A stretch of 64,000 bases of DNA, taken from Microvirga mediterraneensis. Lineage in GTDB: Bacteria > Pseudomonadota > Alphaproteobacteria > Rhizobiales > Beijerinckiaceae. This document shows, one piece after another, positions 20,596 to 29,968 of the stretch (position 1 is its first letter; each line of letters opens with the position of its first letter). The notes under the pieces are model-generated. The model had not been told where the DNA came from and searched no databases. It was given only the letters and a program-made list of their open reading frames with translations. Both the position numbers and the translations under genes were made by a program. The DNA is taken from contig NZ_JACDXJ010000001.1 in assembly GCF_013520865.1 (NCBI RefSeq), positions 4,139,501 to 4,203,500 on the forward strand, read 5' to 3'.

Positions 20596-21207
20596 TCAGG
20601 CGTGGCCGGTTTCCATCGACAGCATGGCCGGTTCGATTCCGATCCGGCGCAGGGCCATCTCGTAGCGAAGGTCGGCGGCGGTGCTGAAGATCAGCTCCGC
20701 ATCGGCCGGGCAGTTGAGCCAGCCATTGGACTGGAGTTCCAGTTCGAGCTGCCCTGCGCCCCAGCCGGCATAGCCCAGCGCCAGCACGGCGTTCTCCGGC
20801 CCGTCTCCACGGGCGATGGCGCGCAGGATGTCGATGGTCGCGGTCAGGCAGATGTGATCGTCAATCGGCAGCGTCGATTGGGCGAGGTGAAAATCCGGGG
20901 AATGGAGCACGAAGCCCCGGCTCGTCTCCACGGGTCCGCCCATCAGCACCTGCATGCTGCCCACTTTCTGCGGCAGTCTGATCCGCTCGGGCTTGGGAAG
21001 GATTTCGAGCTGGACCAGCAGGTCCGGCATGTTCAGATTGGCGGCGGGCCGGTTGAGGACGATCCCCATGGCCCCTTCGGCCGAATGGGCACAGATATAG
21101 ATCACGGACCGCGCAAAGCGCTCATCCATCATGCCCGGCATGGCCACGAGGATCTGGCCGTCCAGGTAGGGGGATTCGATATCGTACAAAGGAAGCTGCG
21201 AGCCCAT
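20596..21207 (-). CDS. YqgE/AlgH family protein (UPF0301)
   Basis: A 203-residue member of the UPF0301 family. Conserved stretches are [36 protein letters not shown] and [13 protein letters not shown]. The family has a solved fold but no settled function; the AlgH name comes from Pseudomonas alginate regulation and should not be transferred. Its stop abuts the stop of the convergent GGDEF-EAL gene (TGATCA at the junction). Confidence 0.93.
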   Translation of the reverse strand: MGSQLPLYDIESPYLDGQILVAMPGMMDERFARSVIYICAHSAEGAMGIVLNRPAANLNMPDLLVQLEILPKPERIRLPQKVGSMQVLMGGPVETSRGFVLHSPDFHLAQSTLPIDDHICLTATIDILRAIARGDGPENAVLALGYAGWGAGQLELELQSNGWLNCPADAELIFSTAADLRYEMALRRIGIEPAMLSMETGHA

Positions 21208-21309
21208 ATCCTAAATCTGCCTTGCCGGACTTGGCCGGATCACAGGATCGTGGATGGCAAGCCCGAAGATAAATGCATAAGGGAAGCGCGTCAGGGAGGT
21301 GTCAGTTCC

Positions 21310-22137
21310 ATGGCATTCATGCTCCGGGTCGCATCGATTGCGATTTTTTCGATTTTGTCCATTACAGCGGTCGTTGCGCAGCCCGTCAAATCACCCGCCT
21401 CCGCCCAGGGCTTCCACTCCCGCGCCCGCCTGGTCTCGGGAGGGCAGCAGGGCGATTCCTGGCTGGCTGGGATCGAGATCTCCCTCGATCCGGGCTTCAA
21501 GACCTATTGGCGCAATCCGGGCGATTCCGGCCTGCCACCCCGGTTCGACTGGTCGGCATCCGAGAACGTGGCGGATGTCGAGATCCGTTATCCCGCCCCG
21601 TACCGGCAGGAGGATGCGGCGGGCGTCGCCTATGTCTACGGCAAACGGGTTGTGCTGCCGGTTCTCGTCAAGGCCCGGGACAGGGCCAAGCCGGTCAGGC
21701 TCGCCATGTCGGCCGAATACGGGGTGTGCAAGGACATCTGCATCCCGGCCCGGGCCGACATGAGCGTGGATCTGACAGCGGACGGCCCGGACCGCAGCGC
21801 CATCGAGGCCGCTTTGGCGAAGGTGCCGCGCCCGCAGGTTCTTGGAGCGCAGTCGGAGCTGTCCGTGCTTTCCGTCGAGCCGGTAACACAGGACAAGCCG
21901 ACCCTCTCCGTCACGGTCCGCGCGCCGGACGGGGCCAAGCCATCCCTTTTCGCCGAGGGGCCGGAGAACTGGTATCTCTCGACCTCCCAGCCCGACGATG
22001 CCAATCGCTTCACCGTGACGGTCGAGGAGAAACCCAAGGACGCCTCGGGCCTGATTCCCGTGCGTCTGACCCTGGTGGCAGGGGGTAAGTCCATCGAGAC
22101 GGAAGTCAGCCTCGACGGCAACGGGCAGCCGCGCTAG
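21310..22137 (+). CDS. Exported DsbD N-terminal-domain-like protein
   Basis: A 275-residue exported protein with a signal peptide (VASIAIFSILSITAVVAQ) and a single domain resembling the N-terminal thiol-accepting domain of DsbD (cysteine pair in YGVCKDICIPARADM). The DsbD transmembrane and thioredoxin domains are absent, so it probably acts as a stand-alone periplasmic redox or binding module. The start is ATG 21310, with GGAGG about 10 bases upstream. It is divergent from yqgE and is followed 38 bases later by the peroxiredoxin gene, with which it may share a transcript and a thiol-redox role. Confidence 0.85.
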   Translation: MAFMLRVASIAIFSILSITAVVAQPVKSPASAQGFHSRARLVSGGQQGDSWLAGIEISLDPGFKTYWRNPGDSGLPPRFDWSASENVADVEIRYPAPYRQEDAAGVAYVYGKRVVLPVLVKARDRAKPVRLAMSAEYGVCKDICIPARADMSVDLTADGPDRSAIEAALAKVPRPQVLGAQSELSVLSVEPVTQDKPTLSVTVRAPDGAKPSLFAEGPENWYLSTSQPDDANRFTVTVEEKPKDASGLIPVRLTLVAGGKSIETEVSLDGNGQPR

Positions 22138-22175
22138 GGATGAGCACCTATCGGTTTCAGTTCGGAGATCAGCCC

Positions 22176-22658
22176 ATGCCCATCCAGGTTGGAGAACGCC
22201 TTCCCCAGGTCACCTTCCGCGTCATGACACCGGACGGCCCCGTGGCCAAAACGACGGACGATCTGTTCAAGGGCCGCAAGGTGGTTCTCGTCGCCGTGCC
22301 CGGCGCCTTCACGCCGACCTGCCACCGCAACCACCTGCCCGGCTACGTGCAGAAGAAGGACGAGATCAAGGCCAAGGGCGTCGACGCGATCCTGGTGACC
22401 TCGGTCAACGACGTCTTCGTCCTCGAAGCCTGGGGCAAGGCCTCCGACGCCGAGGGCATCGAGTTCCTGTCGGACGGCAATGCCGATTTCGCCAAGGCCA
22501 TCGGCCTGTCCATGGACGGAACGGGCTTCGGACTCGGCATGCGCTCGCAGCGCTATTCCATGGTCGTCGACGACGGCGTCGTGAAGGCGATCAACGTGGA
22601 GGACGCGCCCTCCAAGGCGCAGCATTCCGGCGCCGACAACATCATGAAGGATCTCTGA
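22176..22658 (+). CDS. Peroxiredoxin, Prx5 family
   Basis: A 160-residue thiol peroxidase of the Prx5/AhpE-like group. The peroxidatic cysteine is C49 in VPGAFTPTCHRNHLPGY. The body includes SVNDVFVLEAWGKA and the C-terminal EDAPSKAQHSGADNIM typical of the family. ATG 22176 is preferred because family members start MPIQVG and CGGAG lies 9 bases upstream; an in-frame ATG at 22140 directly after the preceding stop would add 12 residues. It reduces hydrogen and alkyl peroxides using glutaredoxin or thioredoxin. Confidence 0.93.
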   Translation: MPIQVGERLPQVTFRVMTPDGPVAKTTDDLFKGRKVVLVAVPGAFTPTCHRNHLPGYVQKKDEIKAKGVDAILVTSVNDVFVLEAWGKASDAEGIEFLSDGNADFAKAIGLSMDGTGFGLGMRSQRYSMVVDDGVVKAINVEDAPSKAQHSGADNIMKDL

Positions 22659-22684
22659 TCCTTCGCGCCTAAGAAGCCGGAGGG

Positions 22685-23152
22685 TCAGGCGCCCACTCTC
22701 CGGCCGCTCTTCTTGAAGGGCTTCATGGCCGCGACGGCCAGCTCGTCGACGCGGATATTGGTCGGATCGTCCGCGTGGCCCTTCACCCAATGCCAGGCGA
22801 CGTCGTGCCGGGCGGCGGCTTCGTCGAGCTCGCGCCAGAGGTCCTCGTTCTTCACCGGCTTGTTGTCGGCCGTGCGCCAGCCGCGCCGTTTCCAGTTGTG
22901 CATCCATTGGGTGATGCCCTGGCGCACATATTGCGAATCCGTGAACAGATCCACCGCGCAGGACCGCTTGAGGGCGTTCAAGCCCTCGATGGCCGCACGG
23001 ATTTCCATGCGGTTGTTGGTGGTGTGAGCCTCCCCGCCGGAGATCTCCTTCTCGCTGCCCTTGAAGATCAGGATCGCCCCCCAGCCGCCCGGCCCGGGAT
23101 TCCCCGAGCAGGCGCCGTCCGTGTAGATCGTTATGCGTTCCGGGGCGCTCAT
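22685..23152 (-). CDS. rnhA: Ribonuclease HI
   Basis: A 155-residue RNase HI, which cleaves RNA in RNA-DNA hybrids. The catalytic residues are in place: D11 in [13 protein letters not shown]50 in NNRMEI, D72 in LFTDSQYV, and the C-terminal HADDPTN/DELA segment. ATG 23152 overlaps the thrB stop by four bases (ATGA), so it is translationally coupled to homoserine kinase, a recurrent arrangement in alphaproteobacteria. The longer frame runs back into thrB and is not real. Confidence 0.96.
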   Translation of the reverse strand: MSAPERITIYTDGACSGNPGPGGWGAILIFKGSEKEISGGEAHTTNNRMEIRAAIEGLNALKRSCAVDLFTDSQYVRQGITQWMHNWKRRGWRTADNKPVKNEDLWRELDEAAARHDVAWHWVKGHADDPTNIRVDELAVAAMKPFKKSGRRVGA

Positions 23153-24114
23153 GCTTCGAGTCCGTATTCGCGCGCATGCTTCACATGGCGATGGAAGTTG
23201 AGTTTTCGGTCGTATTCCAGCGGGTCCTTCGGCTTGACCAGCGCCCCCGGGGGCACGTTGAGCCAGTCCACCAGGCGGGTCAGCATGAAGCGCATGGCCG
23301 AGCCGCGACAGAGGACCGGCAGGGCCTCGACCTCGTCCGCATCGAGCCTGCGGACGCTCTGATAACCCGCCAGCATCGCCCGGCCCTTGGTGAGGTTGAA
23401 CGAGGCATCGATCTCGAAGCACCAGGCGTTGAGGCAGATCGCGACGTCGTAAGCGAAAGCATCCGTGCAGGCGAAGTAGAAGTCGATCAGCCCGGAAACC
23501 TCCGAGCCGATGAAGAACACGTTGTCGGTGAACAGGTCCGCATGGATGATGCCCGACGGCAGGTTGCGGGGCCAGGCCTCAGCCAGGTTCGCGAGCTCCC
23601 GGCGCGTCCGTTCGGCAAGCCCCGCCGATACCGTGTCGGCCTGGGCCTCGGCCTGTGCGAAGAGCGGCGCCCAGGCGTTCAGGGACAGGGCATTGGGCCG
23701 CCGCATGGAAAAGTCCTGGCCGGCCAGATGCAGCTTCGCCAGGGCCGCGCCGAGGGCGCCGCAATGCTGCGCCGTCGGGCGGCGGACCGCGATGCCTTCT
23801 AGGAAGGTGATGATGACCGCCGGCCGGCCAGCGACCCGGCCCAGGGCCTCGCCCCGGCGGTTGTTGACCGGCAGCGGACAGTTGAGCCCCTTGAGCGCCA
23901 GATGCTGCATCAATCCGAGGAAGAAGGGCAAATCATCCTCCCGCACCCGCTTCTCGTAGAGGGTGAGGATGTACGAGCCCTTCGTGGTGTGGAGGAAATA
24001 GTTCGTGTTCTCCACGCCCTCGGCGATGCCCTTGTAGGACAGGACCGTGCCGATATCGTAGGTTTCGAGGAAACCCGAGAGCTCCTCGTCGCTGACTTCC
24101 GTATAGACTGCCAC
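23149..24114 (-). CDS. thrB: Homoserine kinase, APH-fold type
   Basis: A 321-residue homoserine kinase of the aminoglycoside-phosphotransferase fold, the alphaproteobacterial ThrB type. It phosphorylates homoserine for ThrC, also in this window. Landmarks are [20 protein letters not shown] at the N-terminus, [22 protein letters not shown], the catalytic loop [13 protein letters not shown] and the [16 protein letters not shown] metal motif. It follows ispH by three bases and overlaps rnhA by four. Confidence 0.95.
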   Translation of the reverse strand: MAVYTEVSDEELSGFLETYDIGTVLSYKGIAEGVENTNYFLHTTKGSYILTLYEKRVREDDLPFFLGLMQHLALKGLNCPLPVNNRRGEALGRVAGRPAVIITFLEGIAVRRPTAQHCGALGAALAKLHLAGQDFSMRRPNALSLNAWAPLFAQAEAQADTVSAGLAERTRRELANLAEAWPRNLPSGIIHADLFTDNVFFIGSEVSGLIDFYFACTDAFAYDVAICLNAWCFEIDASFNLTKGRAMLAGYQSVRRLDADEVEALPVLCRGSAMRFMLTRLVDWLNVPPGALVKPKDPLEYDRKLNFHRHVKHAREYGLEA

Positions 24115-24117
24115 CGC

Positions 24118-25077
24118 TTACTCCGCCGCCTGCTCACGAAGCTCGCGAGGCAAAGGAAAGAACACGCTCTCATCCGCCGTCGACACGCTCTCGACCGAGA
24201 CGTCGTAGCGCTCGGCAAAGGCGTCGATGATCTCCTCGACCAGGATCTCGGGAGCGGAGGCCCCGGCCGTGATGCCGAGGCTACGAATATCGCCGAACAG
24301 GCTCCAATCGATGTCCTCGGCCCGCAGGATCAGCCGGACCAGGGGGCAGCCCTCCCGCTCGGCGACCTCGCGCAGGCGCTGGGAATTGGACGAATTGGGC
24401 GAGCCCACCACGATCATGGCATCGACCTGGGGCGCCACGCGCTTGACCGCACCCTGGCGGTTCGTCGTGGCGTAGCAGATGTCTTCCTTGTGCGGGCCGA
24501 CGATGGCCGGGAAACGGGCCTTCAGGGCGTCCACCATGTCCTGGGTGTCGTCGACCGACAGGGTCGTCTGGGTGACGAAGGCGAGATTGTCCGCATCCGC
24601 CGGGTCGAGCCGGGCAATGTCGTCCACATTCTCCACCAGGGTGGTGGCCCCCTCGGGCAGCTGGCCCATGGTGCCGACCACCTCCGGGTGGCCCGCATGG
24701 CCGATCAGGATGATGTGCCGGCCGCGCTTGTGGTGAACCTGCGCCTCCCGGTGCACCTTCGTCACCAGCGGACAGGTGGCGTCGATCCCGAAAAGGTTGC
24801 GGGCCTGCGCGGCCTCCGGCACCGATTTGGGAACCCCGTGGGCCGAGAAGATGACCGGAGCCTTCGTGTCGGGCACCTCGTCGAGTTCCCGGACGAAGAC
24901 CGCGCCCTTCCGCCTCAGGTTTTCCACGACATATTTGTTGTGCACGATCTCATGGCGCACATAGACCGGCGCCCCATGGATGGCGAGCGCCTTCTCGACC
25001 GCATCGATGGCACGGACGACCCCGGCGCAGAAGCCGCGCGGGGCACAGAGCAGAATGTCGAGAGAGGGCTTCGTCAT
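24118..25077 (-). CDS. ispH: 4-hydroxy-3-methylbut-2-enyl diphosphate reductase
   Basis: Last enzyme of the MEP isoprenoid pathway, making IPP and DMAPP; a [4Fe-4S] enzyme of 319 residues. The three cluster cysteines are C17 (GFCAGV), C102 (ATCPLV) and C201 ([10 protein letters not shown]). The conserved histidine/glutamate segments ([21 protein letters not shown]) are also present. It heads an ispH-thrB-rnhA transcript with very short spacings. The 237-base gap upstream holds no gene. Confidence 0.96.
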   Translation of the reverse strand: MTKPSLDILLCAPRGFCAGVVRAIDAVEKALAIHGAPVYVRHEIVHNKYVVENLRRKGAVFVRELDEVPDTKAPVIFSAHGVPKSVPEAAQARNLFGIDATCPLVTKVHREAQVHHKRGRHIILIGHAGHPEVVGTMGQLPEGATTLVENVDDIARLDPADADNLAFVTQTTLSVDDTQDMVDALKARFPAIVGPHKEDICYATTNRQGAVKRVAPQVDAMIVVGSPNSSNSQRLREVAEREGCPLVRLILRAEDIDWSLFGDIRSLGITAGASAPEILVEEIIDAFAERYDVSVESVSTADESVFFPLPRELREQAAE

Positions 25078-25314
25078 GATCCGGCGATGTGGCGAGACGA
25101 AGCCCCTCCTGTCAAGCGGGAGCGACGCTTATTCGCGGCGGAGGCTTGGCGTTCCATCCCCGTGCCCGAACGGGAGAGGGACAAAAAGGGAGGCTTCTTC
25201 ACCACCCTGTGCGGCAAGGCACGAAACACGGCATTCCGGGCCAAGAAACGCTCGCCCTCGCCGCTCATAATCCCTAGAAAGGTGAGGCAGCCCCTCAAGT
25301 CCCCCTGATCGTCC

Positions 25315-27165
25315 ATGGCCTCCACCGCTTCCCATGTCAGCTTCCTGCCGCCCGTCCTGACCTTCTGCGGGGCGGCCGTCGTGGCCGTGCCCGTGTTCCG
25401 GCTTCTGGGCTTGAGCGCCGTCCTGGGCTATCTCGCGGCCGGCGTGGCCATCGGTCCGTCGGGCCTGAGCCTCGTGGAGGATCCGCAGACCATCGCCACC
25501 GTCGCGGAACTGGGCGTGGTGCTGCTCCTGTTCATCATCGGCCTGGAGCTGAAGCTGTCCCATCTCTGGGAGATGAAGCGGGACATCTTCGGCCTCGGCT
25601 TTGCCCAATTGGCCGTGACCACCCTCTGCCTCGGCGGCGCGGCCTATGCGGTCGGCTTCACGCCCAAGGCCTCGTTCGTGACCGGCGCGGCCGTGGCACT
25701 CTCGGCAACGGCCATCGCCCTGCAGATGCTGGGCGAGCGGAACGACCTGCAGACGCCTTACGGCCAGCGCTCCTTCGCGATCCTGCTGTTCCAGGACCTG
25801 TCGGTCGTTCCGCTCCTGGCTGTTCTGCCCCTTCTCGCCTCCGGCGCGGCCGCGGAGCACGGCTCGCTGATGGACCGCCTTCTCGCTGTCGGCGAAGCCC
25901 TGCTCGGCATCGGCGCAGTCGTGCTGATCGGCCGCTATGGACTCAATCCTTTCTTTCGCATTCTCGCCCGCAGCGGCGCCCGCGAGGTCATGACCGCCTC
26001 GGCCCTGCTCGTCGTGCTCGGTGCCGCCCTGCTCATGCAGGAGGTCGGGCTCTCCATGGCGATGGGTGCGTTTCTCGCGGGACTCCTGCTCGCAGAATCG
26101 AACTTCCGGCATCAGCTCGAGGCCGATATCGAACCCTTCCGCGGCATGCTGCTCGGCCTGTTCTTCATGAGCGTGGGCATGTCGATCGATCTCGCTCTGG
26201 TCCGCGAGCAATGGCTCCTGCTCGCCATTGCGACGCCCGTCGTCATCATCGGCAAGAGCCTTCTCATCGCCATCCTGTCGCGGCTGTTCGGCGCAAGCTG
26301 GCGCGATGGACTGCGCTCGGGAGCGCTGCTGTGCACGGCGGGCGAGTTCGCCTTCGTCCTGCTCCCCGTCGCGACGGGCCTCGGCCTCATGTCCATGGCC
26401 GAGGCGCAGCCCGTCACGGCGCTGGCCGCCATCACCATGCTGCTGGGCCCGCTCCTGTCGACCTTCGTGGAGAGAGTGTTCGCCAAGACTAGCGAGAGCG
26501 AGGAGCAGCCCGATGAATCAGGCCTTCTCGGCCAGGAAGGCGAACTCGAAAGCCGCGTGCTCGTGATCGGCTTCGGCCGCTTCGGCCAGATCGTGAACCA
26601 GGTTCTTCTGGCACAGGGCATCGAAGCAACCGTGATCGACAAGGATGTGGAACGCATTCGCGATGCGGGACGTTTCGGGCTTCAGGTCTATTACGGGGAT
26701 GGGACCCGCCTCGACGTGCTGCGCGCCGCCGGGGCCGAAAAGGCCGAGATGATCTGCATCTGCATCGACGATCACGATGCCATCCTGAAGATTATCGAGA
26801 TCATCCACGAGAACTTCCAGAATGCACGGAGCTTCGTGCGCGCCTTCGATCGCATCCACGCCATCGAACTCATGAACCGGGACGTGGATTACCAGATCCG
26901 TGAGGTGTTCGAATCCGCAATCGTGTTCGGGCGGGCGGCGCTCGAGGAACTCGGGACCGAGCCCGAGGCAGCCGCAGCCGCGGCCAACGACGTGCGCAAG
27001 CGCGATATCGCGCGCCTCGTGCTGCAGAAGGAAGTCGGCTCCATGGGCGGCGCCGAGCTGGTTGTCGGCTCCAAGATCACGCCCGAGCCTCTCACCGTTC
27101 CCACGAGCCGGGCCAGGGCTCTCAGTCCCGAGACGCGGGATATTCTCGGCGAAGGCGTGTTGTGA
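25315..27165 (+). CDS. CPA2-family cation:proton antiporter with RCK domain (Kef-like)
   Basis: A 616-residue monovalent cation:H+ antiporter of the Kef type. About 12 transmembrane helices occupy residues 10-385, with the ALSATAIALQMLGER and LLFQDLSVVPLLAVLPLLAS motifs. A cytoplasmic RCK_N domain follows, with the nucleotide-binding GFGRFGQ near residue 419. The C-terminal tail of roughly 100 residues is poorly conserved. It likely exports K+ under electrophilic or alkaline stress; ion specificity is not shown by the sequence. It overlaps the MATE gene (TGATG). Confidence 0.93.
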   Translation: MASTASHVSFLPPVLTFCGAAVVAVPVFRLLGLSAVLGYLAAGVAIGPSGLSLVEDPQTIATVAELGVVLLLFIIGLELKLSHLWEMKRDIFGLGFAQLAVTTLCLGGAAYAVGFTPKASFVTGAAVALSATAIALQMLGERNDLQTPYGQRSFAILLFQDLSVVPLLAVLPLLASGAAAEHGSLMDRLLAVGEALLGIGAVVLIGRYGLNPFFRILARSGAREVMTASALLVVLGAALLMQEVGLSMAMGAFLAGLLLAESNFRHQLEADIEPFRGMLLGLFFMSVGMSIDLALVREQWLLLAIATPVVIIGKSLLIAILSRLFGASWRDGLRSGALLCTAGEFAFVLLPVATGLGLMSMAEAQPVTALAAITMLLGPLLSTFVERVFAKTSESEEQPDESGLLGQEGELESRVLVIGFGRFGQIVNQVLLAQGIEATVIDKDVERIRDAGRFGLQVYYGDGTRLDVLRAAGAEKAEMICICIDDHDAILKIIEIIHENFQNARSFVRAFDRIHAIELMNRDVDYQIREVFESAIVFGRAALEELGTEPEAAAAAANDVRKRDIARLVLQKEVGSMGGAELVVGSKITPEPLTVPTSRARALSPETRDILGEGVL

Positions 27166-28544
27166 TGGATTCCAGTCCCTCCCTGAAACCGGCCGATCCG
27201 CCGAACGAGCCCCCACGCTTCGTCGTCGGCTCGACCATGCGTCACGTTCTCGTCATGACGGGAACGGGGGCGGCCGGCCTCGTGGCCATCTTCATCGTCG
27301 ACCTCGTGTCGCTTCTCTACATATCCTGGCTGAACGACCCGAGCCTGACGGCCGGCGTCGGCCTCGCCACGGTCGTGATGTTCTTCACGATCTCGATCAA
27401 TGTGGGCCTGATGATTCCCATCGGCGCGCTCGTCTCCCGGGCTCTCGGGGCGCGCAGGCCGAGCGATGCGCGTCGATTGGCGACTTCGTGCAGCATCCTC
27501 ATGGCGGCCGTCGCGGCTTTGGTCAGCCTCATCATCCTGCCCCTGCTGCCCATGATCCTGACCATGATCGGCGCCAGCGAGCAGACCTACGAGGTGGCGC
27601 GGAACTTCCTCTGGATAGCGCTGCCGACGAACGTACTCATGGCCATCGGCATGGCGTTCTCCACCGTCCTGCGCGCGGCGGGCGACGCCAAGCGCAGCAT
27701 GTACGCCACTTTGTCCGTGGCTGCCGTCACCGTCGTCCTCGATCCGATCCTCATCTTCGGACTGGGCCTGAAAACCAACGGCGCGGCGATCACCATCAAC
27801 ATCGCGCGCGTCGCCTATGTCTATGTGGCCTTTCTCTATCTCACGCGCGCTCACGATCTGCTGAAGCGGCCCAACTGGGCTGAACTCATCGCCGATGCAC
27901 GACCGTTCTTCGCCATTGCGATCCCGGCCATTCTCACCAACATCGCGGCGCCTGCGGCCAACGCGTTCTTCACGGGCGTCATGGCACGGTTCGGCGATCA
28001 GGCGATCGCCGCTTCCGCGATCATCGACCGCGTCACTCCCGTGGCCTTCGCCGGGGTCTTCGCGCTCGCCGGCGCCATCGGTCCCGTGCTCGGACAGAAC
28101 TGGGGAGCGCAGCGATACGACCGGATGAAGCAGACGCTCAGGGACTCACTGACCTTCACGATCGTCTATGTGGGCAGCGTGTGGCTGCTCCTCGTCCTCG
28201 TGCAGGTTCCGATCACACGGGCCTTCAATGCGCCTCCGGCGACCGCCGAGATCGTCCAGGTCTTTTGCCAGCTCAGCGGCTTCATCTGGTTCTTCGTCAG
28301 CCTCGTTTTCATGGCGAATGCCTCTTTCAACAATCTTGGCTATCCGCTGCTTTCAACCTTCTTCAACTGGGGCCGGGCCACGCTGGGGATGATCCCCTTC
28401 GCCTATTTGGGCGCGGAAATCGGCGGGCCCAAGGGCGCCCTCGTGGGGATCGGGGCGGGATCCGTGGTCTTTGGGATCGCCGCCGTCATCACTGCGTTCT
28501 GGACAATCCGGCGTTTGGAGAGGCAAGCTGTTCTCGCGATGTGA
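27165..28544 (+). CDS. MATE family efflux transporter
   Basis: A 459-residue multidrug/toxin-extrusion transporter with 12 predicted membrane helices in two homologous halves. MIPIGALVSRALGARRP (N-half) and GVFALAGAIGPVLGQNWGAQRYDRM (C-half) carry the repeated G-Q/R-A motif of the family. It uses a H+ or Na+ gradient to expel cationic compounds. ATG 27165 overlaps the preceding TGA by one base; an in-frame GTG at 27162 is also possible. Probably co-transcribed with the Kef-type antiporter. Confidence 0.92.
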   Translation: MDSSPSLKPADPPNEPPRFVVGSTMRHVLVMTGTGAAGLVAIFIVDLVSLLYISWLNDPSLTAGVGLATVVMFFTISINVGLMIPIGALVSRALGARRPSDARRLATSCSILMAAVAALVSLIILPLLPMILTMIGASEQTYEVARNFLWIALPTNVLMAIGMAFSTVLRAAGDAKRSMYATLSVAAVTVVLDPILIFGLGLKTNGAAITINIARVAYVYVAFLYLTRAHDLLKRPNWAELIADARPFFAIAIPAILTNIAAPAANAFFTGVMARFGDQAIAASAIIDRVTPVAFAGVFALAGAIGPVLGQNWGAQRYDRMKQTLRDSLTFTIVYVGSVWLLLVLVQVPITRAFNAPPATAEIVQVFCQLSGFIWFFVSLVFMANASFNNLGYPLLSTFFNWGRATLGMIPFAYLGAEIGGPKGALVGIGAGSVVFGIAAVITAFWTIRRLERQAVLAM

Positions 28545-28580
28545 TATCCTGAAGATCGTTTCGCATTCGAGGAGGCTGCC

Positions 28581-29303
28581 ATGTTCAACTGGTTCGATCT
28601 GATGCGCCAAGCCCAGACCAGTGCAGCCCTGGCCTCCCTCGCGCAGCAATTCAACCTGTCGGGCGATCAGACCCAGAAAACCATGGCGGCCTTTATGCCG
28701 GCCTTTGCCATGGCGCTGCAGCATGCCACCGCCCAAAGCGACCCGGCCCGCCTCTTCCAGCCGATGATGAGCGGCGCCTTCCAGAATTTCTGGCAGGCTG
28801 CCGGGAACCCCTTCACGCCACAGGCGCAGCAGGAGGGCAGACGGCTGCTGGACCAGCTCTTCGGCTCCGATGAAGTCAGCCGCCGTGTGGCGCATCAAGC
28901 TGCCGATTTTGCGGGGATCAGCACCGAGACCATGCAGCAATTGCTGCCGCTTCTGGCCGGCATCATGGCTGGGGGCATGTCGCACTGGATGGCCGCGCAC
29001 GCACAGGCCCTGCAATCCTTCGCCTCCTCAAAAGACAAGCCAGGCAGCGCCAACCCCTGGTCCGATCTCTGGGCCGGATGGATGACGGCGACGAATCCTG
29101 AAAAGAAGCATGCCAACCCGTTCGAGGACATGATGGCAAGCGTTCTCAAGGCGCCACCGCCGAAAGCCCCGCAGGAGGAGCCGCCCTCCACCCCGTCCTT
29201 CGACGAGATGATGGAAAAAGGACGCGAGATGCAGTTGCAATATCTCGCGTCCCTCCAGTCGATTTTCACCGATGCCTGGCACGGCCAGGACAAGAAGGGT
29301 TAG
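28581..29303 (+). CDS. DUF937-like hypothetical protein
   Basis: A 240-residue soluble protein. The N-terminal half, LAQQFNLSGDQTQKTMAAFM followed by two helical repeats with LPLLAGIMAG, resembles the DUF937/YidB fold. The C-terminal half is low-complexity, Pro- and charge-rich (KAPPPKAPQEEPPSTPSFDE), ending in an amphipathic helix. There is no signal peptide. The function is unknown. It ends convergently with the DUF1127 gene, overlapping by three bases. Confidence 0.7.
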   Translation: MFNWFDLMRQAQTSAALASLAQQFNLSGDQTQKTMAAFMPAFAMALQHATAQSDPARLFQPMMSGAFQNFWQAAGNPFTPQAQQEGRRLLDQLFGSDEVSRRVAHQAADFAGISTETMQQLLPLLAGIMAGGMSHWMAAHAQALQSFASSKDKPGSANPWSDLWAGWMTATNPEKKHANPFEDMMASVLKAPPPKAPQEEPPSTPSFDEMMEKGREMQLQYLASLQSIFTDAWHGQDKKG

Positions 29304-29626
29304 GCGCAGCGCTTGACCGGCCTCACCATGGGAACCACGGGTCGGACCGGCTTCGCCGAATGATCGGGTCTCTCGGCGCGGGAGTGTCGCTCCGCGCTTC
29401 GAACCAACACCCATGACGGATTGCGGATGAGAGGCTCGTCGAGCGCACTCGTCACATCGCTGCGGGTCAGGCCGATATCCGCGAGCATCCGGTCGTCGAA
29501 CTCGGCGAGATGCCGGACCTCCCGGCGATGCTTCAGAGCGACGGCGAGATTCGTGAGCGCACGGGCCAACAGCCCGAGAGCCGCCGTTCCCGAGAAGGCC
29601 ATGGACGGAAATGCAGACCGTTTCAT
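29300..29626 (-). CDS. DUF1127 (YjiS-like) small protein
   Basis: A 108-residue protein carrying the DUF1127 motif HLAEFDDRMLADIGLTRSDVTSAL near the middle, after a short hydrophobic N-terminus, and a basic Pro-rich tail. DUF1127 proteins are small Arg-rich proteins; in other alphaproteobacteria some act in RNA turnover or in phosphate and carbon metabolism, which cannot be assumed here. ATG 29626 has GGAGA 8 bases upstream. The upstream flank contains the first GTTCCA-type heptamer array. Confidence 0.82.
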   Translation of the reverse strand: MKRSAFPSMAFSGTAALGLLARALTNLAVALKHRREVRHLAEFDDRMLADIGLTRSDVTSALDEPLIRNPSWVLVRSAERHSRAERPDHSAKPVRPVVPMVRPVKRCA

Positions 29627-29683
29627 CGGAGGTCTCCTTGTTCTCACGTTGGATTCGTCGGCTTTAGAACGCTGTGGAATGGG

Positions 29684-29809
29684 CGTTCCAGGCGTTCGAG
29701 GCGTTTCAGGGTGTTTCAACGGCCGTTCCAGGAGCGTTCCAGGGAGTTAGGCTGGAACGTTTCAACGCGTTCCAGCATCCGTTCCAGGTTAATATTCCAC
29801 GACGTTCCA
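29684..29809. repeat. Array A of CGTTCCA/TGGAACG heptamers
   Basis: Seven exact copies of CGTTCCA or its complement occur in 126 bases: at 29684, 29724, 29735, 29753 (inverted), 29768, 29780 and 29803. CGTTTCA near-copies lie at 29702 and 29758. Spacing is irregular, so this is not a CRISPR. The array lies between the DUF1127 gene and the LysR gene and is therefore upstream of both. A second array of the same heptamer lies at 31877-31980. Apart from this array and the operator-like dyad, the 29627-29968 gap shows nothing else. Confidence 0.85.
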
Positions 29810-29938
29810 CGAATTTTCATGGAAGCTCCTGCCAGTGACCTTCCATTCAACCCATTGATTTTCCTGATTTTCCCTCAGAATTTGGGAGATCGTATCAGAC
29901 GAATATCATCACTTGAAACGATTGTTTGAGATATGTAT

Positions 29939-29955
29939 CATCAACATGATTGATG
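29939..29955 (+). promoter_or_regulatory. Operator-like dyad CATCA-N7-TGATG before the LysR gene
   Basis: CATCA and TGATG are separated by seven bases and end 13 bases before the LysR-type gene ATG. The identical arms with identical spacing recur at 31841-31857 before the convergent EamA transporter gene. This size and shape fits a LysR-family binding site, so the regulator probably controls itself and the transporter. Binding is inferred. Confidence 0.5.
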
Positions 29956-29968
29956 ATGAGGGATTGCC